64,000 nucleotides of DNA from Phragmites australis (taxonomy: Eukaryota > Streptophyta > Magnoliopsida > Poales > Poaceae), in assembly GCF_958298935.1 (NCBI RefSeq), contig NC_084929.1:33607501-33671500 (forward strand). Reading direction: 5' to 3'. The notes below the pieces were generated by a model, which was not told where the DNA came from, made no database searches, and saw only the letters and a list, made by a program, of their open reading frames with translations. Every line of letters begins with the position of its first letter. Position 1 is the stretch's first letter. Positions 12,201 to 23,388 of the stretch are shown here, piece by piece. The position numbers and the translations under genes are program-made.

Positions 12201-13468
12201 ATCAAAAGGACCAACGTGCAGTGTCGTCTACTCCTATCTTCAAAACTCGCTTTGGGACTAAATCTCCCAGAAAAATCACATCAGGTGCAGTGATGCTCAT
12301 CGTGTGATTCAGTAGCCAAGATGTTTAACTGGTTAAGTATTGTCGGGACTTGGAAGAGTGATGATGCAGTTAGCGAAGCAGCAGAGGCGTGGCAACATGT
12401 CGTCCGTCTAGAAATAATGCTTGCCGCTTTCTGAATTAAATACAGTTTAGTTTTAGTTTTTCGAAAGCTGAATTGAGCCTAGTCGATACATCACTGATCA
12501 GTAGATATTTGATCGTGGAAGAACTCGCATCCCCTTTTCAGAGAATGATTGTTCATCCTCCATACTTAGCTTGGATTAAAAATTAGCATTACCCCCTTTT
12601 CAGAGAAACTAGACCTCATGGAAAATTGTTAACTCTCTTTCGGAACGAATAGTGCCATTGTTCGTTATAGACGCGGCATATAAAACACAACTTTAACATA
12701 TAATCGTTGTTCTGATGACATAACGGGATTTAGTTGGGGGGATTCGATTAAGTTCCTCGTACCCTAACATGCTCTAATCAGTATATAGTATAGTTATAAA
12801 AACATGGTAGCAGGAGAAACTGATCAAAGAAATGGTTGCATAAATTTTAGTTAAGTGTTATAGGTGACAATTTGATTTCTTCATGAATCGAAAAAATGCT
12901 TATTAGAAGGCTGCACGCTTGTTAGTGCCCAGTAAAGCCAAAATATCTCAAAAATTACTTACTTACTAGTTAAGTATCTATGTGTTACAGTAAAAACAAA
13001 ATTTAGTTACGATAACATTAAATATAAACTCGAGATACAAAGATATTAATACATTATAAAAATATCGTTGAATAAATACGCCAGTAACATCATTATAGTT
13101 TAATTTATGATAGAATCAAAAAATAAAGAAATTATCTGCTATTTTTTTAATTTTTTTATTAATAAAATAGTTTCTATATCTATAAGCAGTAACCAGACGA
13201 AGAGATAACCAGAGTAAATAGTAAAAAATAGATAAATTATTTAAATTTTAGATTTTTTATCAGATAAGGGTATTATAAGAAGAAAAGTGATATAAAAATT
13301 AACTCATATTTTATATAGTTAGATTACAATTTCTATCTAATTCGGTAGGAATCCAAACTCGGAAGAGAACAGTTTCTGCAGACGAGGCAGCCACGCAAAA
13401 GCCACGACGAAACCAACACCAAGGCGTTGCTTCCCGGTTCACACTACCTCACTTGCCTTCCCTTCCAC
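12201..13468. other. AT-rich intergenic and promoter region of CGLD27
   Basis: No coding or repeat signature was secured. The last 100 bp or so become GC-rich, as expected for the 5' leader of the gene starting at 13469. Confidence 0.4.
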
Positions 13469-15340
13469 ATGGCCGCCGCTTCCCTCTCCCCTCCCCTCCA
13501 CGCGCGCCTCCTCCCCCTCCTCCCAAACCGTAGCCCCTGTCCCAACCCCGCCGCCCCGGCCTCCCCAGCGAGCGGCGCCCGGCGAAGTCCGCAGGGCCGC
13601 CGCCGCTTCGCGACGCCGCCGTCGCGGAACGGGAGGTCGCCGGAGACGGAGTGGTGCCCCGTGCCGCCGGAGCAGCGGCCCGTGAACGAGTACGAGGCGC
13701 TGGCGGCCTCGCTTCCGTTCTCCTGGGCCGCCGGCGACCTCCGCGTTTACTGCTCCCGCCTCGCGCTCACGGGCGCCGCCTTCGCGCTCTTCGTTGGGCT
13801 CCCCGTGGCCGCCTTTGGCGGGCGCGGTGGGACCGGAGGGGACAGCCTTCACCTCGCGCTCGGGGCCACAGGGTCCGGGATCCTCGCCGTCACGCTCGCC
13901 GTGGTGCGGATGTACCTCGGGTGGGCCTATGTCGGCAACCGCCTGCTCAGCGCCACCGTGGAGTGTGAGGAATCCAAATTTGTCTCCTTTCTGTAGGTTG
14001 AAATTCTAGAGTATCTGATACCTGTGTATCAATTGACTCAGATGAGGAAACGGGATGGTATGACGGGCAGGTGAGATGTCACTCTTAATCCCGAGAAACA
14101 TGGCTAACTTCAAATGTTCTCGGCTGTGATAGAACTGTGATATGAGGCATCAAGTAGCCCGCCTTCAAATATCCATGAGAACAAGCTTGCTCTTACCGCC
14201 TTAAAATTAACAGGGATGCCATCAAGAGCTGACTTGGTTGGTTTAGCTTTAAATTTTAGTGAAAGAAACAATTGGGTGAAAGGAATATGATATTGAGATG
14301 CTGTGGGGATCACTCAATCAGTAGTATAACCAGTCTCACTGAAACAACTTTTGCAATAGTTGCTCTCTTGTCATCTTTATTGAGGCTGGCATTATTGATA
14401 TTCAATCCATAATAAGTGGTGATGTGTTTCATTTCATAACAAGTGCTTCCTTGCCCATTACTCCATTCGCTTACAATGTAAATTGCCAAGTTACTTTCGT
14501 CCTTGTAACATGTGCGCACACATTCTTGGGGTGCCCATAGAATTTGACTATCCTCATTAAGTCTAGATGGGTCCTGGTTTTCCCCTTTGCTGATTTGATT
14601 CTTGACAATGCTACTATATATATTCTGCTGACTAGATCATTTATGCATGTAATGCTGATGGGTGCATGTAATGCCGACGGGTCTGGGAAAGCAGTATACT
14701 TAATACATCATTAGCTAGGCATCTAGCTGTTGCTCCTAACAATGTTTCTTACTTTTGGCAGATATGGGTTAAAACCCCAGAAGTTTTAGCTCGTGATCGT
14801 CTTCTAGGTTCATTTTCTGTAAGTTGTCCTGATTGACTTCTTAAATATCCTATTCCATTGTTTTTTTATTGAGTTTGTTAATTGCTTTGTATTCTATTTA
14901 TAATCACATCAATGAATATTGAATAGTATATGCACATAGCATGAGCTGTGAAATCCTTGAAACAATATGATCACATGAAGAATCAATACTCTAGATCTAC
15001 CTTTTGTGGGTGCTATCTGTCGCCTTCCTTTTCTGAAACATTATAAATGCTCATGCGAAAGGAACGCACCAGGGAATAAATATGATTTTTTTTTCCATAA
15101 CTGTTAAGCGCTGCTGTTTTGGTTATGCTCCAGGTCAAACCTGTGTTGAACAGAGTGAAGTTCACCTTAGTGGGTCTGGCTGTCTCCCTGATTTTTTGCA
15201 TTCTTCGTTACATCAACGCTGAAAATCCAAAGGAACCGTATGACAATAACGGCGGAAGGGCTATCCCTGGAGTTTATAGTGATACTGCTGCGAGGTCATT
15301 TGAGCCTGATGCGTTCTGTGGGGAACCTGATCTGTCGTAA
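13469..15340 (+). CDS. CGLD27: CGLD27-type chloroplast protein (DUF1230), complete, 4 exons
   Basis: Conserved in the Green Lineage and Diatoms 27, a nuclear-encoded plastid protein related to cyanobacterial and algal Ycf36. Its exact role is unsettled. Exons 13469-13964, 14042-14070, 14762-14818 and 15134-15340 join in frame (phase changes 1, 0, 0) to 262 residues. The start ATG sits in CACATGGCC. The first 50 or so residues are Ala/Pro/Arg/Ser-rich with few acidic residues, as in a transit peptide. Family landmarks follow in order: WCPVPPEQRPVNEYEALA, SLPFSW, a hydrophobic span (GAAFALFVGLPVAAF), MYLGWAYVGNRLLSATVEYE, ETGWYDGQ, IWVKTPEVLARDRLL, a second hydrophobic span, and the ending FEPDAFCGEPDLS. 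The tiny 29 nt exon 2 is confirmed by frame: T|AT restores Tyr across intron 1. Confidence 0.93.
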
Positions 15341-15837
15341 CAATACGAGGCATGGAGGATGCTTGCGTCCTTTGTGGTGTTAGTGCCTAGTAGGGGAGGG
15401 CACAGGATTGAAAATACAAGTATATAACACAGGCTATAGGTATTTCAGTGCAAATGCGGAATATGGTCACAGGATGTATCAGTTTCATCTTGTATACCCA
15501 TTGTAAATGGTGGATGCTTCCATTGCTGCACGGGTTATTGAATTTTGTGATGATCCATCAGGGATATGTAAATATTTGACCATAGGCTTGTACTTTAGAC
15601 ACAAGTTCTTGCAAGAATTATGCTGCTCGGCCCGAAATGGAAGGGCTAAATTGCACAAGGTTTTGACTGTTCATATTTGACCATCCACTTTGGACACAAC
15701 GGACGTGTCAAGGAAGCTTCTGAAAAAAAGAAGCTAAAACGCAGGCTTGCTGGAGGGCTCGCTGGCGTCGGAGACGACGCCGGCGAGCGGCGGGGAGGAG
15801 GTTGGTCGGTGCATGTTGGGAAAAATTGAGTGCTTAA

Positions 15838-16109
15838 GGCCCTGTTTGTTTCAGCTTCGGATTCTGGCTTTCAGCTTTTATAATCCGAAGCTGAAATAAA
15901 CAGGCAGCTTTTGGTTATAGCTTTTTAAAATCTGCTGGTTGTATTGTGAGAATCTGAGAAGTTGGTTTTCCTCAGCTTTTGATAGATTGTGAAAGTCCAT
16001 TTTACTAAACTGTCCATTAAATTTTTTTAGAATCTACAGTCTAAAAGCTTTTCACAATCCAGCTTTTATAAGCTGATTTTCAGAATTCCTAGCTGAAATA
16101 AACAGGCTC
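15838..16109. mobile_element. Tourist-like MITE, 272 bp, TAA target duplication
   Basis: The left end GGCCCTGTTTGTTTCAGCT is matched by the reverse complement of the right end, GAGCCTGTTTATTTCAGCT. TAA flanks both sides (15835-15837 and 16110-16112), the duplication typical of PIF/Harbinger-derived Tourist elements. A second internal palindrome (CAGCTTCGGATT with AATCCGAAGCTG) lies near the left end. Non-coding. Confidence 0.9.
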
Positions 16110-17083
16110 TAACACTGGAGTGCCCGGTAGATAGACCCTTCTAAAATCATCATTACGTCAGAAGAAAGTTTTTTTTTTTTTAAGACCCGATCAAAAAATT
16201 GTGGTAGAAATAAACTGCAAGCAGGACACACATATGGAGAAGGACCTAGTCAGAGCAAATTGTAGTCGAACCGAACGAACGAAGGAAAAACACTCGTGTT
16301 GTTTCTCGAGTTCAAACTACAGGTTGTCACATGAGTTGCATTGAAAAAGGCTACCATCTTGCTAAAATCTAGTAACCCATTGCTGCTTCTTTCCTGAGAT
16401 GTCCCTGTCAAAATGTAACAAAAAAAAAATCTCCTATTTTTGGTTTTCTCTCACAGAAGAATCTTTGAAACAGAGAAGAACGGGGCGAAATGGAGTCTGG
16501 TTAAACAATAATCTGCAGTAGTTTACTGGCTATAAGGATTGAATATAAGATTAGTAAAATACTATACATAGGATTACTGTTCGTGCAGTTATTATTCATG
16601 AAATCATTAATTACATATACTGTTTACAAAGGTAAGTCATCGTTACTGTTCGTCCGTTACTTACCTCTGGTAATTCAGAGTAGCCGATTCCGGGCGAAAC
16701 GGTGTCCGTGCTGTTTCCGGTCAAACATGCCGTCGCCGCCGGGCGTCCCTGTTGGAAATCTCGCCCCTCCCCTTCCCTCGGTCCGAAAACGAAAACGCGG
16801 CCGCATCCGGATCATCCCCATTTCGTCCGTCGTCGCACACAGCACCTCCCCACAAAGCAGCTGAGACTGCGAAACAGCGATTATTTTAGTGCATGCCGCC
16901 GGCTTAATCGCACGTTAATTACACGCTAAGCACTTCGCTTGAATCCTCCGGCCGGCCTCGCTTCCCCCCGCCTCCTCGCATTTCTTCGTTTAGTTAGTTG
17001 GCTAGTTGAGGTATTCCAGCTCGGGCGGGCGTCGGAGCCCGGGATCCGATCGGGCGGTCGATGCCGGCGGGAGGTGGCGGGGC
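16110..17083. other. Intergenic and promoter region of GINT1
   Basis: The left two thirds are AT-rich without recognisable content. GC content rises from about 16700, where the leader of the downstream gene presumably begins. Confidence 0.4.
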
Positions 17084-20000
17084 ATGGCCGGGCGGCGAGG
17101 AGCGATGAGGCCAGCAAGCAGCATGCGCGCACTGATGGCGCGGTCGCCGGCCGCCTCGTTCCTGCTGGCCGCGGCCGCGGCGGCGGCGCTCGTGGGAGGG
17201 GTCTACTTCTGGGTGGTGGTCGCGTCGTTCCGCCTCCCCGACTCCAGCGCCGTCGGGTGCCGCCCCGATGGCGAGGGGTCATGGGCGATTGGGATGTACT
17301 ACGGGAAGAGCCCCCTCGAGCTCCGGCCCATCGAGCTGGTGAGCGGCGCGCGCTCAGCTTAAAGGAGCGCCTTTCGCATGCTGGCTTGATTCTTGAGGTG
17401 CTTACTAACGTGTGATTTGGTGGGCAGGAAGGGAGGAGCAATGTGAACAGCTCGGCGTGGCCGGTGGCGAACCCCGTGCTGACATGCGCGTCCGCGACGG
17501 AGGCGGGGTACCCGAGCAACTTCGTTGCCGATCCGTTCCTCTACATCGAGGTGAGGCACTGCTTCTTGAGCTGCCGCTGGTGTTCTTGGCCCGGGGTGGA
17601 ATTGTGTAGCGATGACTTGCAAATTTACTGAGCTATGAGAGCAAATCTTTGAGCTAAATATGTAACATTCAGGTTGACTGACTGAATTGGTGACTGTTGC
17701 CGGTGTTCCTGAATTCAGCTCATACGGGGGACATTTAACGAGGGCTTGAAGTTTGATTTTCGGATGCTTAGGGCAGATACTGTTTGGCTGATTACCTGGA
17801 TATCATTTTTTTTACAGTGTCTTAGTGTGTGTCAAAAACATTGTGCACCTGTCCCAGTCGAGGCATGCAAAGTTAAGTCTGGAGCGTACTGGTTGCTAGT
17901 CTATGATGCACTTGTAAGTAAGCATGGTGCATACCGGAATTGCTAGCCTACGATGAGCTAGTACCTAGTGAACTATAGTTGGGGGAAAGATTTCAATCTT
18001 ATTAAGATAAACAATGAAGCATGCTTGCTTAGGTACAACTGAACACTAGAAATATTAATCTAGAACTTGATTGGTAAAAGGCCCTGCTTCCATTGTCTAC
18101 TTGATAAAAACATTATGACTTGATTAACTAAGTATTATCGCATAAGTAGATAAAGGTTCTTGAATTTCTTTTGGCATGATCTTAAATGTATGCTCAATAA
18201 AATATAGATATATGAAACACTACTATCTTGATTGATGTTTCCATCGACTGAAGCACGTTGGGAACTTGGGATGCATGACAACAGGAGCAAATATGCACAG
18301 AGAACTGGTTTCTCTACAAGCTTCAGTAACACATTTCATGGATCAAGGATAATATATTCTGTTTAGATGATTGTTGTGTGATCCATACATGATATGTAAA
18401 CCAAGCAGGAAAAGAAAGTTTTACAAATGCTTTTTTATTAACCTAGGAATGCATTCGTCATTATTAGTTGCTAGGATTCATCCAATGGATAGCATTCTTG
18501 AGTTAAGATGCTACTTAAGTCTGATCCATGCATTGTATTTCTTTCTGCTAACATGAAATGCTTTCTTATTTCTTTCTGGAGTTCTCAGCCTGATATGGTA
18601 CTATCCATCTCTTAGGGGGACACACTCTTTCTTTTCTTTGAAACAAAAATGACAACCTCAATGCAAGGTGATATTGGAGTTGCAAGAAGCTTCGATCAAG
18701 GTGCAACGTGGGAGTTTCTTGGCATTGCTTTAGATGAGGCATGGCATCTGTCATATCCTTTTGTGTTCAAATATGAAAATGAGGTAGACACTTAACTTCA
18801 TATTTATTACTTGAGTAATTAATGGCCATTTCTGAAGATACTAACTTTCTTTCTTTTAGATTTATATGATGCCAGAGGGAAACAAAAAGAAGGAGCTGCG
18901 CCTTTACCGTGCTACTAAGTTTCCTCTTGAATGGACATTGGACAAGGTGCTAGTTAATAAGCCGCTTATTGATGCCTCATTAATCCAATATGAAGGATAC
19001 TGGTGGTTATTTGCCTCAGATTTTACACGGTATGGCGTCGAGAAGAACGCGGAGCTTGAAATTTGGTACAGTAACTCTCCTCTTGGTCCTTGGACCGAGC
19101 ACAAGCAAAACCCTATTTACAAATCAGACAAAAGTTTGGGTGCTCGAAACGGTGGGAGGCTCTTCATTTTTGAAGGGTCATTGTATCGCCCTGGTCAGGA
19201 TTGCAGTGGTACCTATGGACGGAAGGTTAAGTTGTACAAAGTTGAAAAGCTAAGCAAAGAAGAATACAAAGAGGTCCCTGTAAATCTTGGGATTTACGAG
19301 TCAAAGAAAGGGAGAAATGCTTGGAATGGCATGAGGTACCATCACATGGATGCGCAACAACTTGCGTCTGGTGGATGGATTGCTGTAATGGATGGTGATC
19401 GTATCCCTTCAGGCGATTCAACACGGCGTCGTCTCTTTGGTTACATAGGTTTCTTGTTAGCCATTGCTCTTGTCATTTTTGTGGGCTTCGTGAAAGGCGC
19501 AATCAGTTGCTACATTCCTCCAAGTTTTTTGGTTCCTCTGACAAGGAGAAATGAATTATCTCGTATCTTGCCTCTGCACCGCTTCAATCAGAAAGTCCGC
19601 AGATATTTGACATGTATCGGCAGATATATCTCTGCTACCAAAACAAGGCTCAATGGAAAAACTTGGTCCAACATGCTGTTCTTTTGTGTAGTTGCTCTAA
19701 TCGGTGTTGTGAATGTCTTCATTGCTGTGCATTTCTTATGTGGTGGCAATGGTGCTGAAGAGGCATATACATATCAAGGGCAACACTCTCAATTCACGAT
19801 GGTCACCATGACATATGAAGCTCGTCTCTGGAACTTGAAATTATTTGTTGAACACTACTCCAGATGTGAGTCAGTTAGGGAGATAGTTGTCGTCTGGAAC
19901 AAAGGTAACCCTCCAAGCAGTGACGCCTTTGATTCTACTGTTCCTGTCAGGATACGAGTTGAAGATATCAATTCTCTTAACAACCGATTTAGGGTTGACC

Positions 20001-20533
20001 CTTTGATAAAGACTTGGGCTGTTTTTGAACTGGATGATGATATCATGATGACTTGCACTGACTTAGAGAAAGGATTTAGAGTCTGGAGAGAACACCCTGA
20101 GCGGATGGTGGGCTTTTACCCTCGGATGATAGATGGCAGCCCTTTGCAATACAGGAATGAGAGATATGCTAGGGGTAAGAAGGGGTACAATCTGATCCTC
20201 ACAGGTGCTGCTTTCATGGACAGTGAGTTCGCTTTCAAGAAGTACTGGAGCGAGGAAGCTCGCGAAGGGAGAGACTATGTGCATAAGAATTTCAACTGTG
20301 AGGACTTGCTCATGAATTTTCTGTATGCAAATGCAAGCTCCGCGAGGACCGTGGAGTATGTCCACCCGGCATGGGCTATCGACACATCGAAGCTTTCTTC
20401 TGTTGCAATTAGCCGAGACACACAGAAGCACTATGATATCAGAACAAATTGCTTGGCAAAGTTCTCCTCAATATATGGTTCCCTCCCTCAGAAATGGGAG
20501 TTTGGCATGCGAGAAGATGGATGGGACAAATAG
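17084..20533 (+). CDS. GINT1: Glucosamine inositolphosphorylceramide transferase (GT64), complete, 4 exons
   Basis: Golgi glycosyltransferase that adds a (N-acetyl)glucosamine to glycosyl inositolphosphorylceramides, the main plant plasma-membrane sphingolipids. Exons 17084-17338, 17428-17550, 18616-18783 and 18860-20533 join in phase 0 to 739 residues. The ATG at 17084 (GGCATGG) was chosen; in-frame ATGs at 17105 and nearby are alternatives. A signal anchor (SFLLAAAAAAALVGGVYFW) lies near residues 25-45. Next comes the GINT1 N-terminal domain (WAIGMYYGKSPLELRPIE, NPVLTCASAT, FVADPFLYIE, MMPEGNKKKELRLYRA). Two further hydrophobic spans sit near residues 374-396 and 452-475. The exostosin-like GT64 domain follows, with MVTMTYEARLWNL, VVVWNKG and the metal-binding acidic motif ELDDDIMM near residue 572. 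It ends REDGWDK. The last exon holds three quarters of the protein. No frame damage was seen. Confidence 0.94.
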
Positions 20534-20996
20534 TCTCACAAGTGCGGAATACACAACAAACCAGCACCTGCTTGTTGAAGATTTTTTTGTTGCTCCCACG
20601 AAAAGTTTTGCAGCATGGGGAAAGTTATATATAACCTTTTTGGTAGAGGTCTTGATTCATGATGTACGTATTATATTCGGCTAGAATTATGTAGATCAAG
20701 AGATGTTCAAGATGGATCATTGTTCAAATCTTTTAAAGTCGATGTTGAAATAGACCAAATGCTGTGCAGTACCTGTGAACTGTTAAGTACAACAGGAGTT
20801 TGCAAATTGTGTCCTGGGAAGTTCAAATTGTTCGGTTCCTTTTTCTGCGTAGCTGGTGTACATCTTCCTTTCTAAGCTTGGGCTAACGTCCTGGCGTCCT
20901 GGGGCTTGCGTTGCGTTTTTCTTTTCGCGTCTTTTGTAACATAAGAATTTTGCTACAACACTTGATTGTTTTTTAATCTTTCAGTCACATGCGAAT
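20534..20996 (+). other. 3' flank of GINT1 up to the Pack-MULE
   Basis: Presumed 3' untranslated and downstream sequence. No clear AATAAA signal was seen. The transposon target site closes the interval. Confidence 0.5.
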
Positions 20997-21186
20997 GGGT
21001 TAATTAATTTTTTATCACTCTAGCTGATAGCATACTCCCAATAGCCACTCTCTCAAGTTGCTAAAAAAGCCATGTGGGCCCTACTGATTACTGCTCATTT
21101 GCCACTGTTGCTTGTTAGCCCATCATGTGTCCTTTTCATTTGTTTGCTGTGCCAACGTGGATAATCACTAGAAATGATCACTCTGC
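20997..21186 (+). repeat. Left terminal inverted repeat of the Pack-MULE
   Basis: About 190 bp, imperfectly complementary to 23080-23265. The inner limit is approximate, drawn where the GTGGATAATCACTAGAAA block stops matching. Confidence 0.8.
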
Positions 21187-21254
21187 CCTCTCTAGGTTTA
21201 TCCTCTTCCTCTGGCTATGGCTAGCCGGGCGCCCAAGGCTTCCTCTAAAGACGT

Positions 21255-21798
21255 CCAAATGGGCCGTGCCTACTGGGCCGGCCCGAGGCACGGCACTGTA
21301 GGCACGGCCCGATTACCGACGGGCCGGGCCGGCACGGCACGACGCCACGGGCCGTGCCTGGGCCGAGCGCGCGGCACGACGGGCCGGCACGGCACGGCCC
21401 AGTCAAGTCGGGCCGGCATGGACACGGCCCAGCCCGGGCCGGCACGGCCCGGCACGGTCCGGCCTGGCACTATTTTCTATTTTTTATTTATATTTTTAAT
21501 TTTTAAGCTATTTTTAAATATTTTTATCTATATTTTTATATTTTTATCTATTTTCTATATATTTTTATGTATTTTTTTATTTTTTATATTTTTTATCTAT
21601 TTCGGCCCGTCGGGCCGAAATCGTGCCCGGGCCGGCCCGGCACGGCACAGTCACCGACGGGCCGTGTCGTGGGCCGAGGGGAAGGCACGCGGGCCGGCAC
21701 GACACGGCTCGTTACTGTAGATGGGCCGTTTGGGCCGTGCTGTAGCCGGGCCGTGCCGAGTCGGGCCCGTGCCGGCCCGGCACGAACGGCCCATTTGG
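21255..21798. mobile_element. Nested GC-rich inverted-repeat element with AT-rich core
   Basis: The ends CCAAATGGGCCGTGCC (left) and CCAAATGGGCCGTTCGTGCC (reverse complement of the right) open about 220 bp arms built of GGGCCGGCACGGCCCG-like units. A core of about 130 bp is nearly pure TATTTTTA. The TIR style resembles grass hAT-type MITEs, but no 8 bp target duplication was found, so the class is uncertain. It lies inside the Pack-MULE, so it is the younger insertion. Confidence 0.65.
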
Positions 21799-21904
21799 CC
21801 ATGTTTAGCTTCCTCTGTGCGCTGGGCTACAACTTTGTGGAGTCACTCCCGCAAGAGGGGGGAAGCAGTAGGATGAAGGAGCTATGAGGGCGGCTTACAG
21901 ACTG

Positions 21905-22245
21905 CGCCTGCCACCACCAGAAGCACGACCATGACGCATTGCTCTGCAAGCTTGTTGGGTTCACGCTCCTCTCCTGCCTCTTGCTACTGCTCCAAGGCAA
22001 CCCTGTCTCCAATGCCATGGACGAGTTGTTGCAGCTCGGGAGGAGGATGCAACATGACGAGGAGGTTGCTCCTATGCCGTAGTGCGTGAACATGGCCAAC
22101 AATACCATCTACTGCGACCGCACCGCGCTCCGCACTGACGTCTGCATCATGTGCGGGGACGTTCGCACAGAGGTTGCCTCCAACTCACTCTTCTTGCTCG
22201 TGCGGACCAACTCGTCAACGGCCTCTGCCGCCGAGCGTATCCAGC
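21905..22245 (+). pseudogene. Captured 5' fragment of a GT61 glycosyltransferase
   Basis: One frame reads a membrane anchor, LVGFTLLSCLLLLLQGNPVS, then a stem, an in-frame TAG at 22079-22081, and CVNMANNTIYCDRTALRTDV followed by CIMCGDVRTE. A membrane anchor followed by C-D-R-T-D-x-C and GDVR is the N-terminal layout of plant GT61 xylan arabinosyl/xylosyl transferases (Golgi type II proteins). The catalytic domain is absent. The assignment rests on motif memory. Confidence 0.65.
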
Positions 22246-22254
22246 CTTGCAAGC

Positions 22255-22745
22255 CGTCACCCATAGCTCCGCCCGCTTCGGCTCCAACACCGAATCCGCC
22301 ACCAGCTCCCGCGCCCCCTCCAAAGCCGCAACTGGCTCCATCGTCGACGCTGTCGTCGTTCCCGCCACCAAAACCCACACCACCACCAATGCTATCACCT
22401 CCTCCAAAAGCCTCCGATGTCGCCACCACCAGCACCACCACCATCAATGTCGCCTCCAGTGCCACCACCAACACCCGTGTCGCCACCTACGCCCCCTCCG
22501 GCACCAAACCCACCATCGATGCCACCTCCACCCCTGAATCCACCGCCACCGCCCATTCCTCTTCCACCTCCAGTGCCGACACCGCCTCCAAGTCCGGCGC
22601 CACCGCCCATTCCTCCTCCACCTCCTATGTCGGCACCGCCTCCAAGTCCAACACCGACTCCCACACCACCACAAGCTCCAAAACTAGCTCCACCACCGGA
22701 ACTGAATCCACCATCCACTCCTGCTCCACCACATCTGGCCCTACA
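22255..22745 (+). pseudogene. Captured proline-rich (extensin/HRGP-like) coding fragment
   Basis: Starts as PIAPPASAPTPNPPPAPAPP in the GT61 frame and continues, after a frame change near 22410, as about 110 residues of PPP-rich sequence (PSMPPPPLNPPPPPIPLPPP) ending at TAG near 22752. Low-complexity CCACC repeats make the original gene unidentifiable. It may belong to the same donor gene as the GT61 piece or be a second capture. Confidence 0.5.
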
Positions 22746-22883
22746 CAAGTAGAGGAAACCCATGGGCGGTCGGCTCCTACGGCAGCCAGCCCTAATGCCC
22801 AGCTCCACCTCTCACTCCTTCCGCGCGCGCGACACTAAGCACACGCCCCCACTTCCGGCATAGGTGGTACTCCCATAGGGTGT

Positions 22884-23000
22884 GTCCCTAAGTGCGGCGC
22901 ACACACATGCAATCCTGACTAGTGACATTGGCGAGAGCTCCTCCAGCACGTGGTCTAGTGCCAACTCTGGTAGGTCGAGCAGCGGGAGCCCCGCAGCCAT
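22884..23000 (-). pseudogene. Captured F-box domain fragment
   Basis: On the minus strand, ATG at 23000 opens MAAGLPLLDLPELALDHVLE, then ELSPMSLVRIACVCAALRD. LLDLPELxLDxxLExLSPxSLxxxACVCxxLRD is a canonical F-box (SCF ubiquitin ligase substrate adaptor, SKP1-binding). Only the N-terminal domain is present. It is antisense to the GT61 and proline-rich fragments, so the element holds pieces of at least two donor loci. Confidence 0.7.
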
Positions 23001-23079
23001 CTCCTCCTCCGACGCCGCCAATGCAATAAGTTTCGACCGCACCAAGGCAACACGCGAGGCAACTGGGGCACGAAGGTCT

Positions 23080-23265
23080 TTTCCTGTGATTATCCACGTC
23101 AGCAGGGCAAAAAAATGAAAAAAGACATATGGCGGGCTAACAAGCCTCAGAGAGGCGAATGAGCAACAATCAATGGGGCCTAGATAGCTTTTTAGCAAAG
23201 CAACTCGAGAGAGTGGCTATTGGGAGTGTGCCATTGGCTAGAGTGGTAAAAAAATTAATTAACCC
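23080..23265 (-). repeat. Right terminal inverted repeat of the Pack-MULE
   Basis: Partner of the left repeat, read on the minus strand. Small indels separate the two copies, showing they have diverged since insertion. Confidence 0.8.
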
Positions 23266-23322
23266 CACGTGAATGCCTTTCTCTAGCTTTTTGAGGCTAG
23301 TACAATGTGCGTTGTCCCTTGG

Positions 23323-23388
23323 GCCTTGCAGTTGCAGTGTTCCTCTATTTCTAAAGCCCTTGCAGTTGCAGTGTTCCTCTGATTCTAA
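23323..23388. repeat. Short tandem duplication, about 35 bp
   Basis: CCTTGCAGTTGCAGTGTTCC occurs twice in tandem just outside the right Pack-MULE flank, with the linker TCTATTTCTAAAG between copies. Confidence 0.8.

Larger units (their letters stand above)
20997..23265. mobile_element. Pack-MULE-like (Mutator-type) element, 2.27 kb, with captured gene fragments
   Basis: The left end GGGTTAATTAATTTTTTATC and the right end (reverse complement GGGTTAATTAATTTTTTTAC) begin inverted repeats that can be followed for roughly 190 bp. They share ACTCCCAATAGCCACTCTCT, CTTGTTAGCCC and GACGTGGATAATCAC-type blocks. Flanks CATGCGAAT (20988-20996) and CACGTGAAT (23266-23274) match at 7 of 9 positions and differ only by transitions, fitting an aged 9 bp Mutator target duplication. 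There is no transposase. The interior holds a GT61-like fragment and a proline-rich stretch on the plus strand, an F-box fragment on the minus strand, and a nested GC-rich inverted-repeat element. Long ends, a 9 bp duplication and host gene pieces are the defining traits of Pack-MULEs. Confidence 0.85.

Noticed and set aside
16926..17519. 197-codon minus-strand frame opposite GINT1 exons 1-2
   Set aside because: Arg/Pro/Ser-rich shadow of GC-rich coding sequence that crosses the GINT1 intron. No family motif.
21217..21720. 167-codon frame beginning near the Pack-MULE left part
   Set aside because: It reads through the GC-rich arm and the TATTTTTA core of the nested element (runs of Phe/Ile). 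It is compositional, not a gene.
22109..22808. Glycine-rich minus-strand frames
   Set aside because: Complement of the proline-rich CCACC repeats; Gly-rich sequence is the automatic antisense of that composition.
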